From positions 6,723,001-6,787,000 of the forward strand of contig NZ_RAPS01000001.1 in assembly GCF_003610255.1 (NCBI RefSeq): a DNA stretch of 64,000 nt, read 5' to 3'. Shown here piece after piece: positions 8,894 through 16,655 of this stretch (its first letter is position 1; each line of letters opens with the position of its first letter). A program made the translations under genes and the position numbers. The notes below the pieces were generated by a model, which was not told the DNA's origin, searched no databases, and saw only the letters and a list, made by a program, of their open reading frames with translations. The stretch comes from Streptomyces sp. TLI_171 (GTDB lineage Bacteria > Actinomycetota > Actinomycetes > Streptomycetales > Streptomycetaceae).

Positions 8894-9745
8894 ATGCCGC
8901 ACCCGGACCCGCACCACCCGCTCCAGCTGCTCCCGAGCGCCGCCGAACAGGCCGCAGAGGACACCCGCCAGCGGGCGCTCGCCGCCCCGCTGCTGGCCGA
9001 GTTCACCGCCCGCCTGCACGCCGCCACCCCCGTGGTCGCCCTGTGGGCGCACGGCTCGCTCGCCCACGGCGACTACCGGCACGGACGCAGCGACCTCGAC
9101 CTGATCGCCGTCCTCCCCGCCGGCCCCGACGCCCGCCTCCGGGCCGAGCTCACCGACCTGCACCAGGGGTTGACCTCCGAACGGCCGGACGCGGCCGGGC
9201 TGCACTGCTCCTACCTGTCCCGCGACGCGGTCGCCGACCCGGCCGCCGGGCACTTCACCTTCGCCCAGGGCGAGCCGACGCACCGCCCGGTCACCGTGCT
9301 CAGTCGACGCGAACTGCTCTCCGGCGGAATAGAGTTGGCCGGAGATCCGCCCGGCTCGCTGCTGCCGCCGGTGGACGACACCGCGCTGCGCGCGCACCTC
9401 CGCGCCGACCTGCGCGACTACTGGTACCCGATCACCGCCCGCACCGAGCCGTGGCTGCGGGACATCTGGGTCGACTACGGCCCGGTCACCGCCGCCCGCG
9501 CGGACCTCGCGCTGCGCACCGGCCGGCTGGTCACCAAACGCGAGGCGATCGCCGAACTCCTCGCCCTGGGTGCGCCACTGGACCTGGTCGCCGACATCGC
9601 CGCCCGCCGCTACGGCACCCCGCCCACCCTCACCACCGAGCAGCGCGGCGAACGCGCCGAGCAGGCCCGGCTGTTCACCCGCGCCACGATCGAACGGACG
9701 CTCGCCCGACGGGCCGTCAGCGAGCCTCTGCGAACAGCGCGGTGA
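8894..9745 (+). CDS. nucleotidyltransferase-domain protein (aminoglycoside adenylyltransferase-like fold)
   Basis: The ATG at 8894 gives a 283-residue protein. Residues about 51-75 carry WAHGSLAHGDYRHGRSDLDL, the GSxxxG...SDxDL signature of the polymerase-beta-type nucleotidyltransferase fold with its metal-binding Asp pair. The helical C-terminal half (LVTKREAIAELLALGAP) resembles the C-terminal domain of streptomycin-type adenylyltransferases. A CAGAGT element ends 7 bases before the ATG, which would fit a leaderless mRNA. A longer frame from 8753 has no support. It overlaps the convergent DUF4240 gene by 29 bases. The nucleotidyl acceptor is unknown. Confidence 0.7.
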   Translation: MPHPDPHHPLQLLPSAAEQAAEDTRQRALAAPLLAEFTARLHAATPVVALWAHGSLAHGDYRHGRSDLDLIAVLPAGPDARLRAELTDLHQGLTSERPDAAGLHCSYLSRDAVADPAAGHFTFAQGEPTHRPVTVLSRRELLSGGIELAGDPPGSLLPPVDDTALRAHLRADLRDYWYPITARTEPWLRDIWVDYGPVTAARADLALRTGRLVTKREAIAELLALGAPLDLVADIAARRYGTPPTLTTEQRGERAEQARLFTRATIERTLARRAVSEPLRTAR

Positions 9746-10289
9746 GCCGGGGCAGCCGGGCGGCGCGCTGCTCCGCCGTCCAGATCGGGCCGACCGCATC
9801 GGCGTTCAGCGGGCTGTCGTGCCCGATCGCCGTCAGGGCCTCCTCCAGCCCGTCCTCCGCGCCGGTCAGCCGCGCGTACGCCTCCTGCGCGCAGTAGTCC
9901 AGCTCCTCCCAGTCCGGGAAGTCGCCGTCGTCCCAATGCTCGTACGGCAGTTCGGCGAGCCGGCGGAAGGCGGCGTGCCCGGCGAGGGCGTCCGGCTCGT
10001 GGACGGCGAGGCGGTGGGCGTCGCGGCCGAGGCCGACCAGCCAGGCGTGGAAGTACCACAGGCCGTCGTCGCTGACCTGCCCGCGCAGCACCAGCTTCGC
10101 CAGTGCCAGCGTCGCCGCGGTGTCCAGCGGGGCGCGCGCCTCGTCCAGGCGCAGCTGGAACTCCACCACCTCGGTGAGCGGCAACTCCGCGAGCAGCTCC
10201 GTCAGGCGCTCCGCCCGGGTGCCCTCGGCGCCGCCGGAGCGGCTCGACTCCAGCAGGGCCCAGAATCCGTCGACGTCCATGCGGACCAT
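9717..10289 (-). CDS. DUF4240-domain protein
   Basis: About 190 residues. The start region (MDVDGFWALLESSR) and VVEFQLRLDEARAPLDTAATLALAKLV, SDDGLWYFHAWLVGLGRDA and LAELPYEHWDDGDFPDWEELDYCAQEAY are features of the DUF4240 family of small cytosolic proteins common in Streptomyces, function unknown. The start could be the ATG ending at 10289 or the one ending at 10280; neither has a clear ribosome site. Its 3' end overlaps the convergent nucleotidyltransferase by 29 bases. Confidence 0.7.
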   Translation of the reverse strand: MVRMDVDGFWALLESSRSGGAEGTRAERLTELLAELPLTEVVEFQLRLDEARAPLDTAATLALAKLVLRGQVSDDGLWYFHAWLVGLGRDAHRLAVHEPDALAGHAAFRRLAELPYEHWDDGDFPDWEELDYCAQEAYARLTGAEDGLEEALTAIGHDSPLNADAVGPIWTAEQRAARLPRLTALFAEAR

Positions 10290-10415
10290 GCTCGCAGGCC
10301 CCGCCGACACCCGCGCCACCGGTGGCACCGGGCGGCGCACTTGACTTCAAGGGCGCTTGAGATTCGAGGATGGTGGGCGGGCCGGACGGACCGGCCGTGA
10401 ACGGGCGGAGGCGTG

Positions 10416-11363
10416 ATGCGAGCGGTGTGGCTGCGGGAGTTCGGCGGGCCGGAGGTACTGGTGGCGGGGGCCGCGCCCGACCCGGTGCCGGGGGAGGGGC
10501 AGGTGCTGATCGAGGTCGCGCACGCCAACCTGACCTTCGTGGAGACCCAGTTCCGGGCCACCGGCCTCGGCCCGTTCACCGGCGCGCTGCCGATGATCCC
10601 GGGCAACGGCGTCGGGGGCACCGTCACCGCCCTCGGCCCCGGCGCGGACCCGGCCTGGCTCGGCCGCCGGGTGGTCTCCTCCACCGGCGGCAGCGGCGGC
10701 TACGCGGAACTCGCCGTCGTCCCCGCCGACGGCCTGTTCGCCGTCCCGGACGCGCTCGCCCTGGACACCGCCACCGCCCTGCTCGCCGACGGCCGGACCG
10801 CCCGCCTGCTGCTGCAGACCGCCGAGCCGGCGCCCGGCGAACGCGTCCTGGTCCTGGCCGCGGCCGGCGGCGTCGGCACCCTGCTGCTCCAGTACGCCAC
10901 CGCCGCCGGCGCCCAGGTGGTCGCCGCGGCCGGCGGGCCCCGCAAGCTCGCCCTCGCCGCGGACCTCGGCGCCGCCGAGACCGTCGACTACCTGCAGCCC
11001 GACTGGCCGACCCGCACCGCCCCCGTCGACCTCGTCCTCGACGGCGTCGGCGGCACCCTCGGCCGGGCCGCGGCCGACCTGCTCCGCCCCGGCGGACGGC
11101 TGCTCAGCTACGGCCTCGCCAGCGGCAGTTGGACCGCGCTGTCCGACGCCGAGGCCGAGGCCCGCAAGCTCACCCGCCTCACCATGCGCCCCACCCCCGA
11201 GGGCATCCGCGCCGCCACCGCCCACGCCCTCGCCGAGGCCGCCGCGGACCGCCTGCGCCCCGTCATCGGCCGCCGCTTCCCGCTGGAGCACGCCGCCGAC
11301 GCCCACCGTGCCATCGAGGCCCGCGACACCCTCGGCAAGACCCTGCTGGACGTCCGACCCTGA
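10416..11363 (+). CDS. MDR-superfamily (quinone-oxidoreductase-like) NAD(P)-dependent dehydrogenase
   Basis: A 315-residue protein. The ATG at 10416 is preceded by GGGCGGAGG; the adjacent GTG at 10413 is an alternative. The N-terminal GroES-like domain has MRAVWLREFGGPEVLV. The nucleotide-binding domain has LVLAAAGGVGTLLLQYATAAGA, the AxxGGVG Rossmann turn of zeta-crystallin-type reductases, and ends with HAADAHRAIEARDTLGKTLLDV. The Cys ligands of zinc-type MDR enzymes are absent, so it should be a zinc-free NADPH quinone/enone reductase. It stands alone, so the substrate is open. Confidence 0.82.
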   Translation: MRAVWLREFGGPEVLVAGAAPDPVPGEGQVLIEVAHANLTFVETQFRATGLGPFTGALPMIPGNGVGGTVTALGPGADPAWLGRRVVSSTGGSGGYAELAVVPADGLFAVPDALALDTATALLADGRTARLLLQTAEPAPGERVLVLAAAGGVGTLLLQYATAAGAQVVAAAGGPRKLALAADLGAAETVDYLQPDWPTRTAPVDLVLDGVGGTLGRAAADLLRPGGRLLSYGLASGSWTALSDAEAEARKLTRLTMRPTPEGIRAATAHALAEAAADRLRPVIGRRFPLEHAADAHRAIEARDTLGKTLLDVRP

Positions 11364-11449
11364 GCCGCCGTCGGAGACCCGGTGGCCCGCCGCCGCACGT
11401 CCGGTGAGCCGCCGTCGGAAACCCGGTCGTGCACGCCGGGTCCTGCCGC

Positions 11450-11455
11450 TAGCAT
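11450..11455 (+). promoter_or_regulatory. candidate -10 box (TAGCAT) for a leaderless S66-like gene
   Basis: TAGCAT ends 7 bases before the ATG at 11463, so transcription would begin at or next to the start codon. There is no purine-rich ribosome site between them. The -35 region 17-18 bases upstream (GTCGTG) is weak. Confidence 0.45.
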
Positions 11456-11462
11456 CCGGGGC

Positions 11463-12506
11463 ATGTCCGACCGGCCGATGTATCCGCCCAAGCCCACGCC
11501 CGGCGACCGGGTCGCCATCGTCTCGCCGGGCTGGGCCGGGCCCGGCGCGTGCCCGCTGCCGTACGAGCTGGGGCTGCGCCGGCTGCGTGAGGAGTTCGGA
11601 CTGGAACCGGTGGAGTACCCGGCCACCCGCAAGCTCGGCGCGACGCCGCAGGAGCGGGCCGCCGACGTGCACGCCGCGTTCGCCGACCCGGCGGTCACGG
11701 CCGTGTTCGCCAGCATCGGCGGCGACGACCAGCTCACCGTGGTCCCGTACCTCGACGGCGAGTTGATCCGGGCGCACGCCAAACCGTTCTTCGGGTACAG
11801 CGACAACACCAACCTGCTGGACTTCCTGTGGCGGCACGGCGTCGTCGGCTACCACGGCGCCGCCGTGATGACCCAGCTCGGCCGCCCGCACGCCCTCCAC
11901 CCGCTGACCGCCGCCTCGCTGCGCGCCGCGCTGTTCGACCGCGGCCCGTACGAGCTGACCGAGGCCGCCGAGGTCGGCACCGAACTCGGCCGCTGGGAGG
12001 ACCCGGCGACCTTCGAACGCGAACCGGCGAGCGAGCCCGCCACCGGCTGGCACTGGCACCGGCCCGACCGGGTGGTCGAGGGGACCGGCTGGGGCGGCAA
12101 CCTGGAGATCCTGCACTGGATGGCCGCCGCGGACCGGCTGCTGCCCCCCGAGGCGTACGCGGGCTGCGTGCTGTTCGTCGAGACCTCCGAGGAACTGCCC
12201 GGCGGCACCGAGGTGTTCCGGATGCTGCGCAACCTCGGCGAGCGCGGACTGCTGGCGCAGTTCCCCGCCGTCCTGGTCGGCCGCGCCATGGCCTGGTCCT
12301 TCGAGCGGCCGCTAGACGCCGACGATCGCGCCCGCTACCGCGCCGAACAGCGCGCCGCCGTGCTGCGCGCCCTGGACGCCTACGCTCCCGACACCATGGC
12401 GGTGTTCGACGTCGACCTCGGCCACACCGAACCGCAGCTGGTCGTCCCGTACGGCGGCCGCATCCGCGTCGACGGCCCCGCCCGCCGGATCACCGTCACC
12501 TACTGA
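11463..12506 (+). CDS. peptidase S66-family (LD-carboxypeptidase/MccF-like) protein with altered nucleophile position
   Basis: A 347-residue protein, ATG start favoured by the -10 box just upstream. It opens PKPTPGDRVAIVSPGWAGPG and contains FASIGGDDQLTVVPYLDGELI (about residues 82-102), VLFVETSEELPGGTE with Glu near 240 and FDVDLGHTEPQLVVPYGG with His near 321. These correspond to the S66 Glu and His. In MccF-type enzymes the nucleophilic Ser follows the GG(N/D)x motif; the aligned residue here is Gln (about 90). Canonical S66 members cut LD-peptide bonds in muropeptides or microcin-type adducts. Activity here is uncertain for that reason. Confidence 0.75.
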   Translation: MSDRPMYPPKPTPGDRVAIVSPGWAGPGACPLPYELGLRRLREEFGLEPVEYPATRKLGATPQERAADVHAAFADPAVTAVFASIGGDDQLTVVPYLDGELIRAHAKPFFGYSDNTNLLDFLWRHGVVGYHGAAVMTQLGRPHALHPLTAASLRAALFDRGPYELTEAAEVGTELGRWEDPATFEREPASEPATGWHWHRPDRVVEGTGWGGNLEILHWMAAADRLLPPEAYAGCVLFVETSEELPGGTEVFRMLRNLGERGLLAQFPAVLVGRAMAWSFERPLDADDRARYRAEQRAAVLRALDAYAPDTMAVFDVDLGHTEPQLVVPYGGRIRVDGPARRITVTY

Positions 12507-12742
12507 CGGCCCACGAGCGTCGCGCACCCCTCCGACGATCACCGTCTCCGCGTCCGCCGGCGCCGGGTCCTCGTCCACGGCGGGCCGCGCGGGCAGCGCC
12601 GTTCACCCCTCGCTCGACCCGGCCTGGCCCGGTCGGGCGAGGACCACGTATCGTGGCCGGGATCGACGCGTGGTGCCCGACACCACGGCGGGACAGGCAC
12701 GACGTCGCAGCGGGCGACGAAAACGGGGGCGGTGACCGAACG

Positions 12743-14863
12743 GTGGCTGACGTGGCATCGACGGCCGGCGACGGGCGGGCGGCGGCCGACGCGGAAGAGA
12801 CGATCAAGCTCCCCGATCCGCCGCTGCTCGAGAAGACCGTCGAACTCCCGCCCGGAGCAGACCCGTTCGCCACCTCGATCAACCTGCGGCTGCCGCCGAT
12901 GCCGGACGCCACGCTGACCGGCACCCGCACCATCGCGCTGCCCACGCCCACCCCGGCCGGCGGCACCCCGCTCCCGCCGCTGCCGCCCGTCGCCCCGGCG
13001 CTCGCCCCCGCGGCCGTGACCGCCGCCGCCGCGCACGGCATCGGCGACGGCCTGCGCGGACGGATCCTGGTGATCGAGGGCGGCTACGGCGGCGGCCGCC
13101 GCTGGGGTCGCGGCGGAAGCGCGCACGCCCCCGTGCTCTCCACCGCGCTCGCGGGCGTCGCCCCGCAGATCCTGCTCTCCGCCGGGCAGGTCGACGCCGT
13201 CCACCTGCCGGGCGCCAACGACCCGCAGACCGTCCTCGCCCACCTGCGCGCCGCCGCCCGCCACCCCGGACCGCTGCTGGTCCACCTCGGCGGACACCTG
13301 ATCACCGACCGGCGCGGCGAGCAGCTGTTCCTGTCGCTGCGCGAGAACAAGGCCTCCGAGAGCCTGCCCTGGTCCGCCGTCGCCACCGAACTCCGGCACC
13401 GCGGCACCGAACTGGACACCCTGGTGATCGGCGACCTGAGCGCCGACCCGGCGGTGTGGCCGCAGCTCGCCGCCACCGCGGGGAAGCAACTCGCCGACGG
13501 CGTACCGCTCTGGGCCACCGTCAGCCACGACCCCGACCAGCTCGGCACCTTCACCCGGGCGCTGATCGAGGCCCTGCACCGCGGCCGCCCCGGCGCGGAC
13601 CCGCTGCTCACCCCGGAACTGCTCCGCCAGCAGGTCCACTCGGTGCTGCGCCCCGACACCGTGGTGATCACCGCGCACCCCGCCGATCGGCCCTACTTCC
13701 GCAACACCGCCCGGCAGATCGGCCCCGGCGACCCGGCCGCCGCCGCCCCGCCCGGCGCGGTCCCGTCCGCCGGCCCCGGCCCGGCCGGGCCCGGCGTCGC
13801 CCCGGTCGCACCGCCGCCCGGATCCGCTCCCGGCACCGGTCCCGGCGGGGCGGAGCCGATCCGGCCCCGGCTGTCGCCGAGCTGGTCGCCGCGCGGCCTG
13901 GTCTCGCTGCGCAAGGCCGGCGTCCCCGCCACCCCGCCCCGCCGCGCCATGATCGTCTCGCTGGTCAAGGGGCAGCCGATGGTGCCCGCCGAGATGCCTC
14001 TCGTCGAGCTCGGCAAACCCGCCGCGGCCGCCCCCGATCCCGCCGTCCGCCTCGGCAAGGAAGCGCCCGGCGCGCCGGAGCAGCCCGGCGCGCCGGAAAT
14101 GCCCGGCGCAGCGGGAACGGCCGGGGCACCGGGAACGGCCTACCCAGCGGGCGCGCCCGGCGTGCAGTTCGCCAAGGCCGCCGACACGCCCGCCGCACCC
14201 GCGCCCGCACCGGTGGACCCGCTGGCGGCCACCGTCCCGCTGCCGGGCCGCGGCGCGCCCGCCGCACCGGCCGCTGCGCACGACCCTTCCCCCGCGCTCG
14301 GCGGGGTGGACCCCCTTGCCGCGACCGTTCCACTCGCCAAGAAGCCCGACCCGCGCGCGACGAGGCCCGACGCACCGTCGACTCCCGTGCCCGCCGCCGG
14401 AGAAGGCCAGGCGCCGCCGACCGACTACCTGGACGCGATCGGCCGGATCGTCCGCAGCGCGGAGGCCGGGGAGCACGACACCGCCGCCGCGCTGGCCCTC
14501 GCCCTGGAGCAGCAGGCCGTCGCCGCCCACGGGTCCCTCGCCCCGGTGGTGCTGCAGGTCCGACAGGTCCGGGCACACGTCTCCCGGGTGGCCGGACTGC
14601 CGTCCCTCGCCGCCGAGTTGTACCGGCAGGTCGCCACCGCGCTGTTGCAGACCGACGGCGCGGAGCACCCGGAGACCCAGCGCGCCGCCACCAACGCCGA
14701 AGCGTGCTGGCGGGCCGTCAAGGACCCGGCGGAGGCGATCCGGATCGCGCCCGACATCATCGAGCTGCGCGCCCACCTGCCCGGCCCGGACAACCGCAAG
14801 CTGCGCGCCGCCGAACGCTACCTGCGCCAACTCGCCGACGCGAAGGCCCGGTCGGCGCAGTAG
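12743..14863 (+). CDS. 706-residue protein with candidate degenerate caspase/CHAT-like domain and C-terminal helical repeats
   Basis: The frame is open far upstream. The GTG at 12743 is the first start that follows a GGGGGCGGTG purine run and gives a natural acidic N-terminus. Residues 1-70 are disordered-looking and carry TIKLP, TVELP and TIALP. Residues about 105-330 look like an alpha/beta domain (GRILVIEGGYGGG, GPLLVHLGGHLITD, LDTLVIGDLSAD) reminiscent of caspase/CHAT folds, with His near 185 but no Cys at the expected place. Then come a Pro/Ala/Gly linker with two VDPLAATVPL copies and a helical TPR-like end (about 557-706). I do not know a defined family. It is a single gene with no partners beside it. 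Confidence 0.6.
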   Translation: MADVASTAGDGRAAADAEETIKLPDPPLLEKTVELPPGADPFATSINLRLPPMPDATLTGTRTIALPTPTPAGGTPLPPLPPVAPALAPAAVTAAAAHGIGDGLRGRILVIEGGYGGGRRWGRGGSAHAPVLSTALAGVAPQILLSAGQVDAVHLPGANDPQTVLAHLRAAARHPGPLLVHLGGHLITDRRGEQLFLSLRENKASESLPWSAVATELRHRGTELDTLVIGDLSADPAVWPQLAATAGKQLADGVPLWATVSHDPDQLGTFTRALIEALHRGRPGADPLLTPELLRQQVHSVLRPDTVVITAHPADRPYFRNTARQIGPGDPAAAAPPGAVPSAGPGPAGPGVAPVAPPPGSAPGTGPGGAEPIRPRLSPSWSPRGLVSLRKAGVPATPPRRAMIVSLVKGQPMVPAEMPLVELGKPAAAAPDPAVRLGKEAPGAPEQPGAPEMPGAAGTAGAPGTAYPAGAPGVQFAKAADTPAAPAPAPVDPLAATVPLPGRGAPAAPAAAHDPSPALGGVDPLAATVPLAKKPDPRATRPDAPSTPVPAAGEGQAPPTDYLDAIGRIVRSAEAGEHDTAAALALALEQQAVAAHGSLAPVVLQVRQVRAHVSRVAGLPSLAAELYRQVATALLQTDGAEHPETQRAATNAEACWRAVKDPAEAIRIAPDIIELRAHLPGPDNRKLRAAERYLRQLADAKARSAQ

Positions 14864-15006
14864 CGGGCCGGGGGCAGTCAGCCGCGGTAGCGCTCGGCGA
14901 CCGCGGCCTCGGGCTCCCACGGCAGGCCCGGGTGGGCGGCGCCCGCTGACCAGCCGTCAGGAGCGACCGCCAGCGGGGGAGCTGTTCCGGCGCCGCCGGT
15001 GGCCGC

Positions 15007-15012
15007 TACCCT
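15007..15012 (+). promoter_or_regulatory. candidate -10 box (TACCCT) for a leaderless HAD-like gene
   Basis: TACCCT ends 7 bases before the ATG at 15020 and there is no ribosome-binding sequence between them. This spacing is the one expected for leaderless transcripts, which are common in actinomycetes. The -35 region is weak (CTGTTC). Confidence 0.4.
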
Positions 15013-15019
15013 TCGCGGC

Positions 15020-15838
15020 ATGCCGTTCTCGCGCTTCCACGCCGTGGTGTTCGACTTCCTCGGCACGCTCACGCCCGCCGTCCCGTCCGCGGTGCGGGAC
15101 GCGCACGCGGCCCGCACCGCCGCCCCGTTGGGGATCGAGCCGGGGCGCTGGCGGCAGGCCTGGGACGACTCCTTCCCGGAACGGGCGGTCGGCGGGCTCG
15201 GCGACCTGCGGCAGACCGTCACCACGCTCGCCGCGCGCTGCGGTCTCGACGCCCCGCCCGCGGAGGCGCTGTCCCGCGCGGTCGAGGCCCGGCTGGCCGG
15301 CCGGCGCGAGCTGTTCGCGCCGCGCGAGAACGCCGTCCAGGTCCTCGAGTGGATCCGCCAGGCCGACGTCCGGACCGCCGTGCTGACCGAGTGCTCCGGC
15401 GAACTCGCCGACCACTGGCCCCAGTCGGCCCTCGCCCCGCTGGTCGACGTCGCGGTGTTCTCCTGCCGGGAGGGCCGCCGCAAGCCGGACCCGGAGCTGT
15501 ACGCCGCGGTGGCGGACCGCCTCGGCATCGCCCCCGAGCGCTGCCTGTACGTCGGCGCCGGCGGCAGCGGGAGGCTGCGCGGCGCCGAGGCGGCCGGCAT
15601 GACCGCGGTGCTGCTCCGCACGGCGGACCGGGCGGAGCACCGGGCGGCCGGCCGCGAGGCCGACTGGCCGGGCCGGGTGCTGACCGACCTGCACCAGGTC
15701 GCCGTCGCCCTGGACTACCCGGTCATCATGGAACCCGACTGGGCCGAACGGTTTGCCGCCCGGCCCGGGCCGCCCGCGCAGCAGCAGGCGCAACCCGGGC
15801 CGCGGGCGCGGCGCACCAGGTGGTGGCCGTGGCGGTAG
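15020..15838 (+). CDS. HAD-like hydrolase-fold protein with incomplete catalytic motifs
   Basis: A 272-residue protein. Motif I reads VVFDFLGTLT: the nucleophile Asp12 is present, but the +2 position is Leu, not Asp. Motif II Thr (VLTECS) and motif III Lys (GRRKPDPELY) are present. The motif IV region reads YVGAGGSGRLRGAEAAGM, where phosphatases have GDGGS/GDxxxD, so the metal-binding Asp residues seem to be missing. The end is a 25-residue Pro/Arg/Gln tail. The fold call is firm, but a Mg-dependent phosphatase reaction is doubtful. It ends 12 bases from the convergent fabG-like gene. Confidence 0.75.
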   Translation: MPFSRFHAVVFDFLGTLTPAVPSAVRDAHAARTAAPLGIEPGRWRQAWDDSFPERAVGGLGDLRQTVTTLAARCGLDAPPAEALSRAVEARLAGRRELFAPRENAVQVLEWIRQADVRTAVLTECSGELADHWPQSALAPLVDVAVFSCREGRRKPDPELYAAVADRLGIAPERCLYVGAGGSGRLRGAEAAGMTAVLLRTADRAEHRAAGREADWPGRVLTDLHQVAVALDYPVIMEPDWAERFAARPGPPAQQQAQPGPRARRTRWWPWR

Positions 15839-15850
15839 CCGTCAACCGGT

Positions 15851-16609
15851 CTACCGGGCCCCGCCGTTGACGTACAGCGTCTGCCCGCTGACGTACGCGG
15901 CGTCCTCGCTGGCCAGGAACGCCACCACGGAGGCGATCTCCTCCGGGCGGCCGACCCGGCGCAGCGGGGTGCGCTGGGCGACCTCGGCCTGGTGGTCCTC
16001 GGGGGAGGCGCCGACGCGTTCGGCGGTCGCGGCGGTCATCGAGGTGGCGATGTAGCCGGGGGCGACGGCGTTCACGTTGACGTTGAACGGGCCGAGTTCG
16101 ATGGCCAGGGTGGCGGTGAGGCCCTGGATGCCGGCCTTCGCCGCCGCGTAGTTGGCCTGCCCGCGGTTGCCGAGCGCGGAGCGCGAGCTCAGCGACACGA
16201 TCTTGCCGAACTTCTGTTCGACGAAGTACTTCTGCGCCACGTGCGAGCAGTTGTAGGCGCTGGTCAGGTTCACCGACAGCACGGTGTCCCAGTCCTGCTT
16301 GGGCATCTTGAAGAACAGGTTGTCGCGGGTGATCCCGGCGTTGTTCACCAGGATGTGCACCCCGCCCAACTCCTCGGCCACGGCGGCGAACACCGCCTCC
16401 ACCGCGTCGTAGTCGGCGACGTCGCAGCCGTAGCCGCGCGCGCTGCCGCCCGCCGCGAGGATCTCCTTCACGGTGCCCTCGGCGCGCTCCGCCGTGAGGT
16501 CGACCACGGCCACCGCCGCGCCCTCCTCGGCGAGCCTGCGCGCGGTGGCCGCGCCGATGCCCTGCGCGGCGCCCGTCACCACTGCCACCTTGCCGTCGAA
16601 CCTGCCCAC
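15851..16609 (-). CDS. fabG: 3-oxoacyl-ACP/CoA reductase, short-chain dehydrogenase (FabG-type)
   Basis: The GTG ending at 16609 is chosen because AGGAG lies just upstream of it; an ATG 8 codons earlier (16633) would contain that site. The protein has about 252 residues. It has the SDR TGxxxGIG turn (VTGAAQGIGAA), NNAG, catalytic Ser (SLSSRSALG) and YxxxK (NYAAAKAG), and ends in FLASEDAAYVSGQTLYVNGG. It should reduce 3-ketoacyl thioesters or oxidise 3-hydroxyacyl thioesters with NADP(H). It is last in an operon after an acyl-CoA dehydrogenase and a thiolase (46-base gap), so an acyl-CoA role in degradation fits better than fatty acid synthesis. Confidence 0.88.
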   Translation of the reverse strand: MGRFDGKVAVVTGAAQGIGAATARRLAEEGAAVAVVDLTAERAEGTVKEILAAGGSARGYGCDVADYDAVEAVFAAVAEELGGVHILVNNAGITRDNLFFKMPKQDWDTVLSVNLTSAYNCSHVAQKYFVEQKFGKIVSLSSRSALGNRGQANYAAAKAGIQGLTATLAIELGPFNVNVNAVAPGYIATSMTAATAERVGASPEDHQAEVAQRTPLRRVGRPEEIASVVAFLASEDAAYVSGQTLYVNGGAR

Positions 16610-16655
16610 TGCGCTCTCCTGATGTCTCGTCATATCTGTTGCTTTCAGCGGATGT

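Noticed and set aside
3847..9027. 1726-codon open frame on the minus strand across the pilus/LysM region
   Set aside because: It lies antisense to well-supported genes, has Gly/Arg/Gln-rich repeats without domains, and arises from high G+C codon positions in the real plus-strand genes.
14878..15621. Minus-strand frame whose last residues (HPGLPWEPEAAVAERYRG) look protein-like
   Set aside because: Only the last 20 or so codons lie outside the HAD gene; the rest is antisense to it. There is too little to call a gene or remnant.
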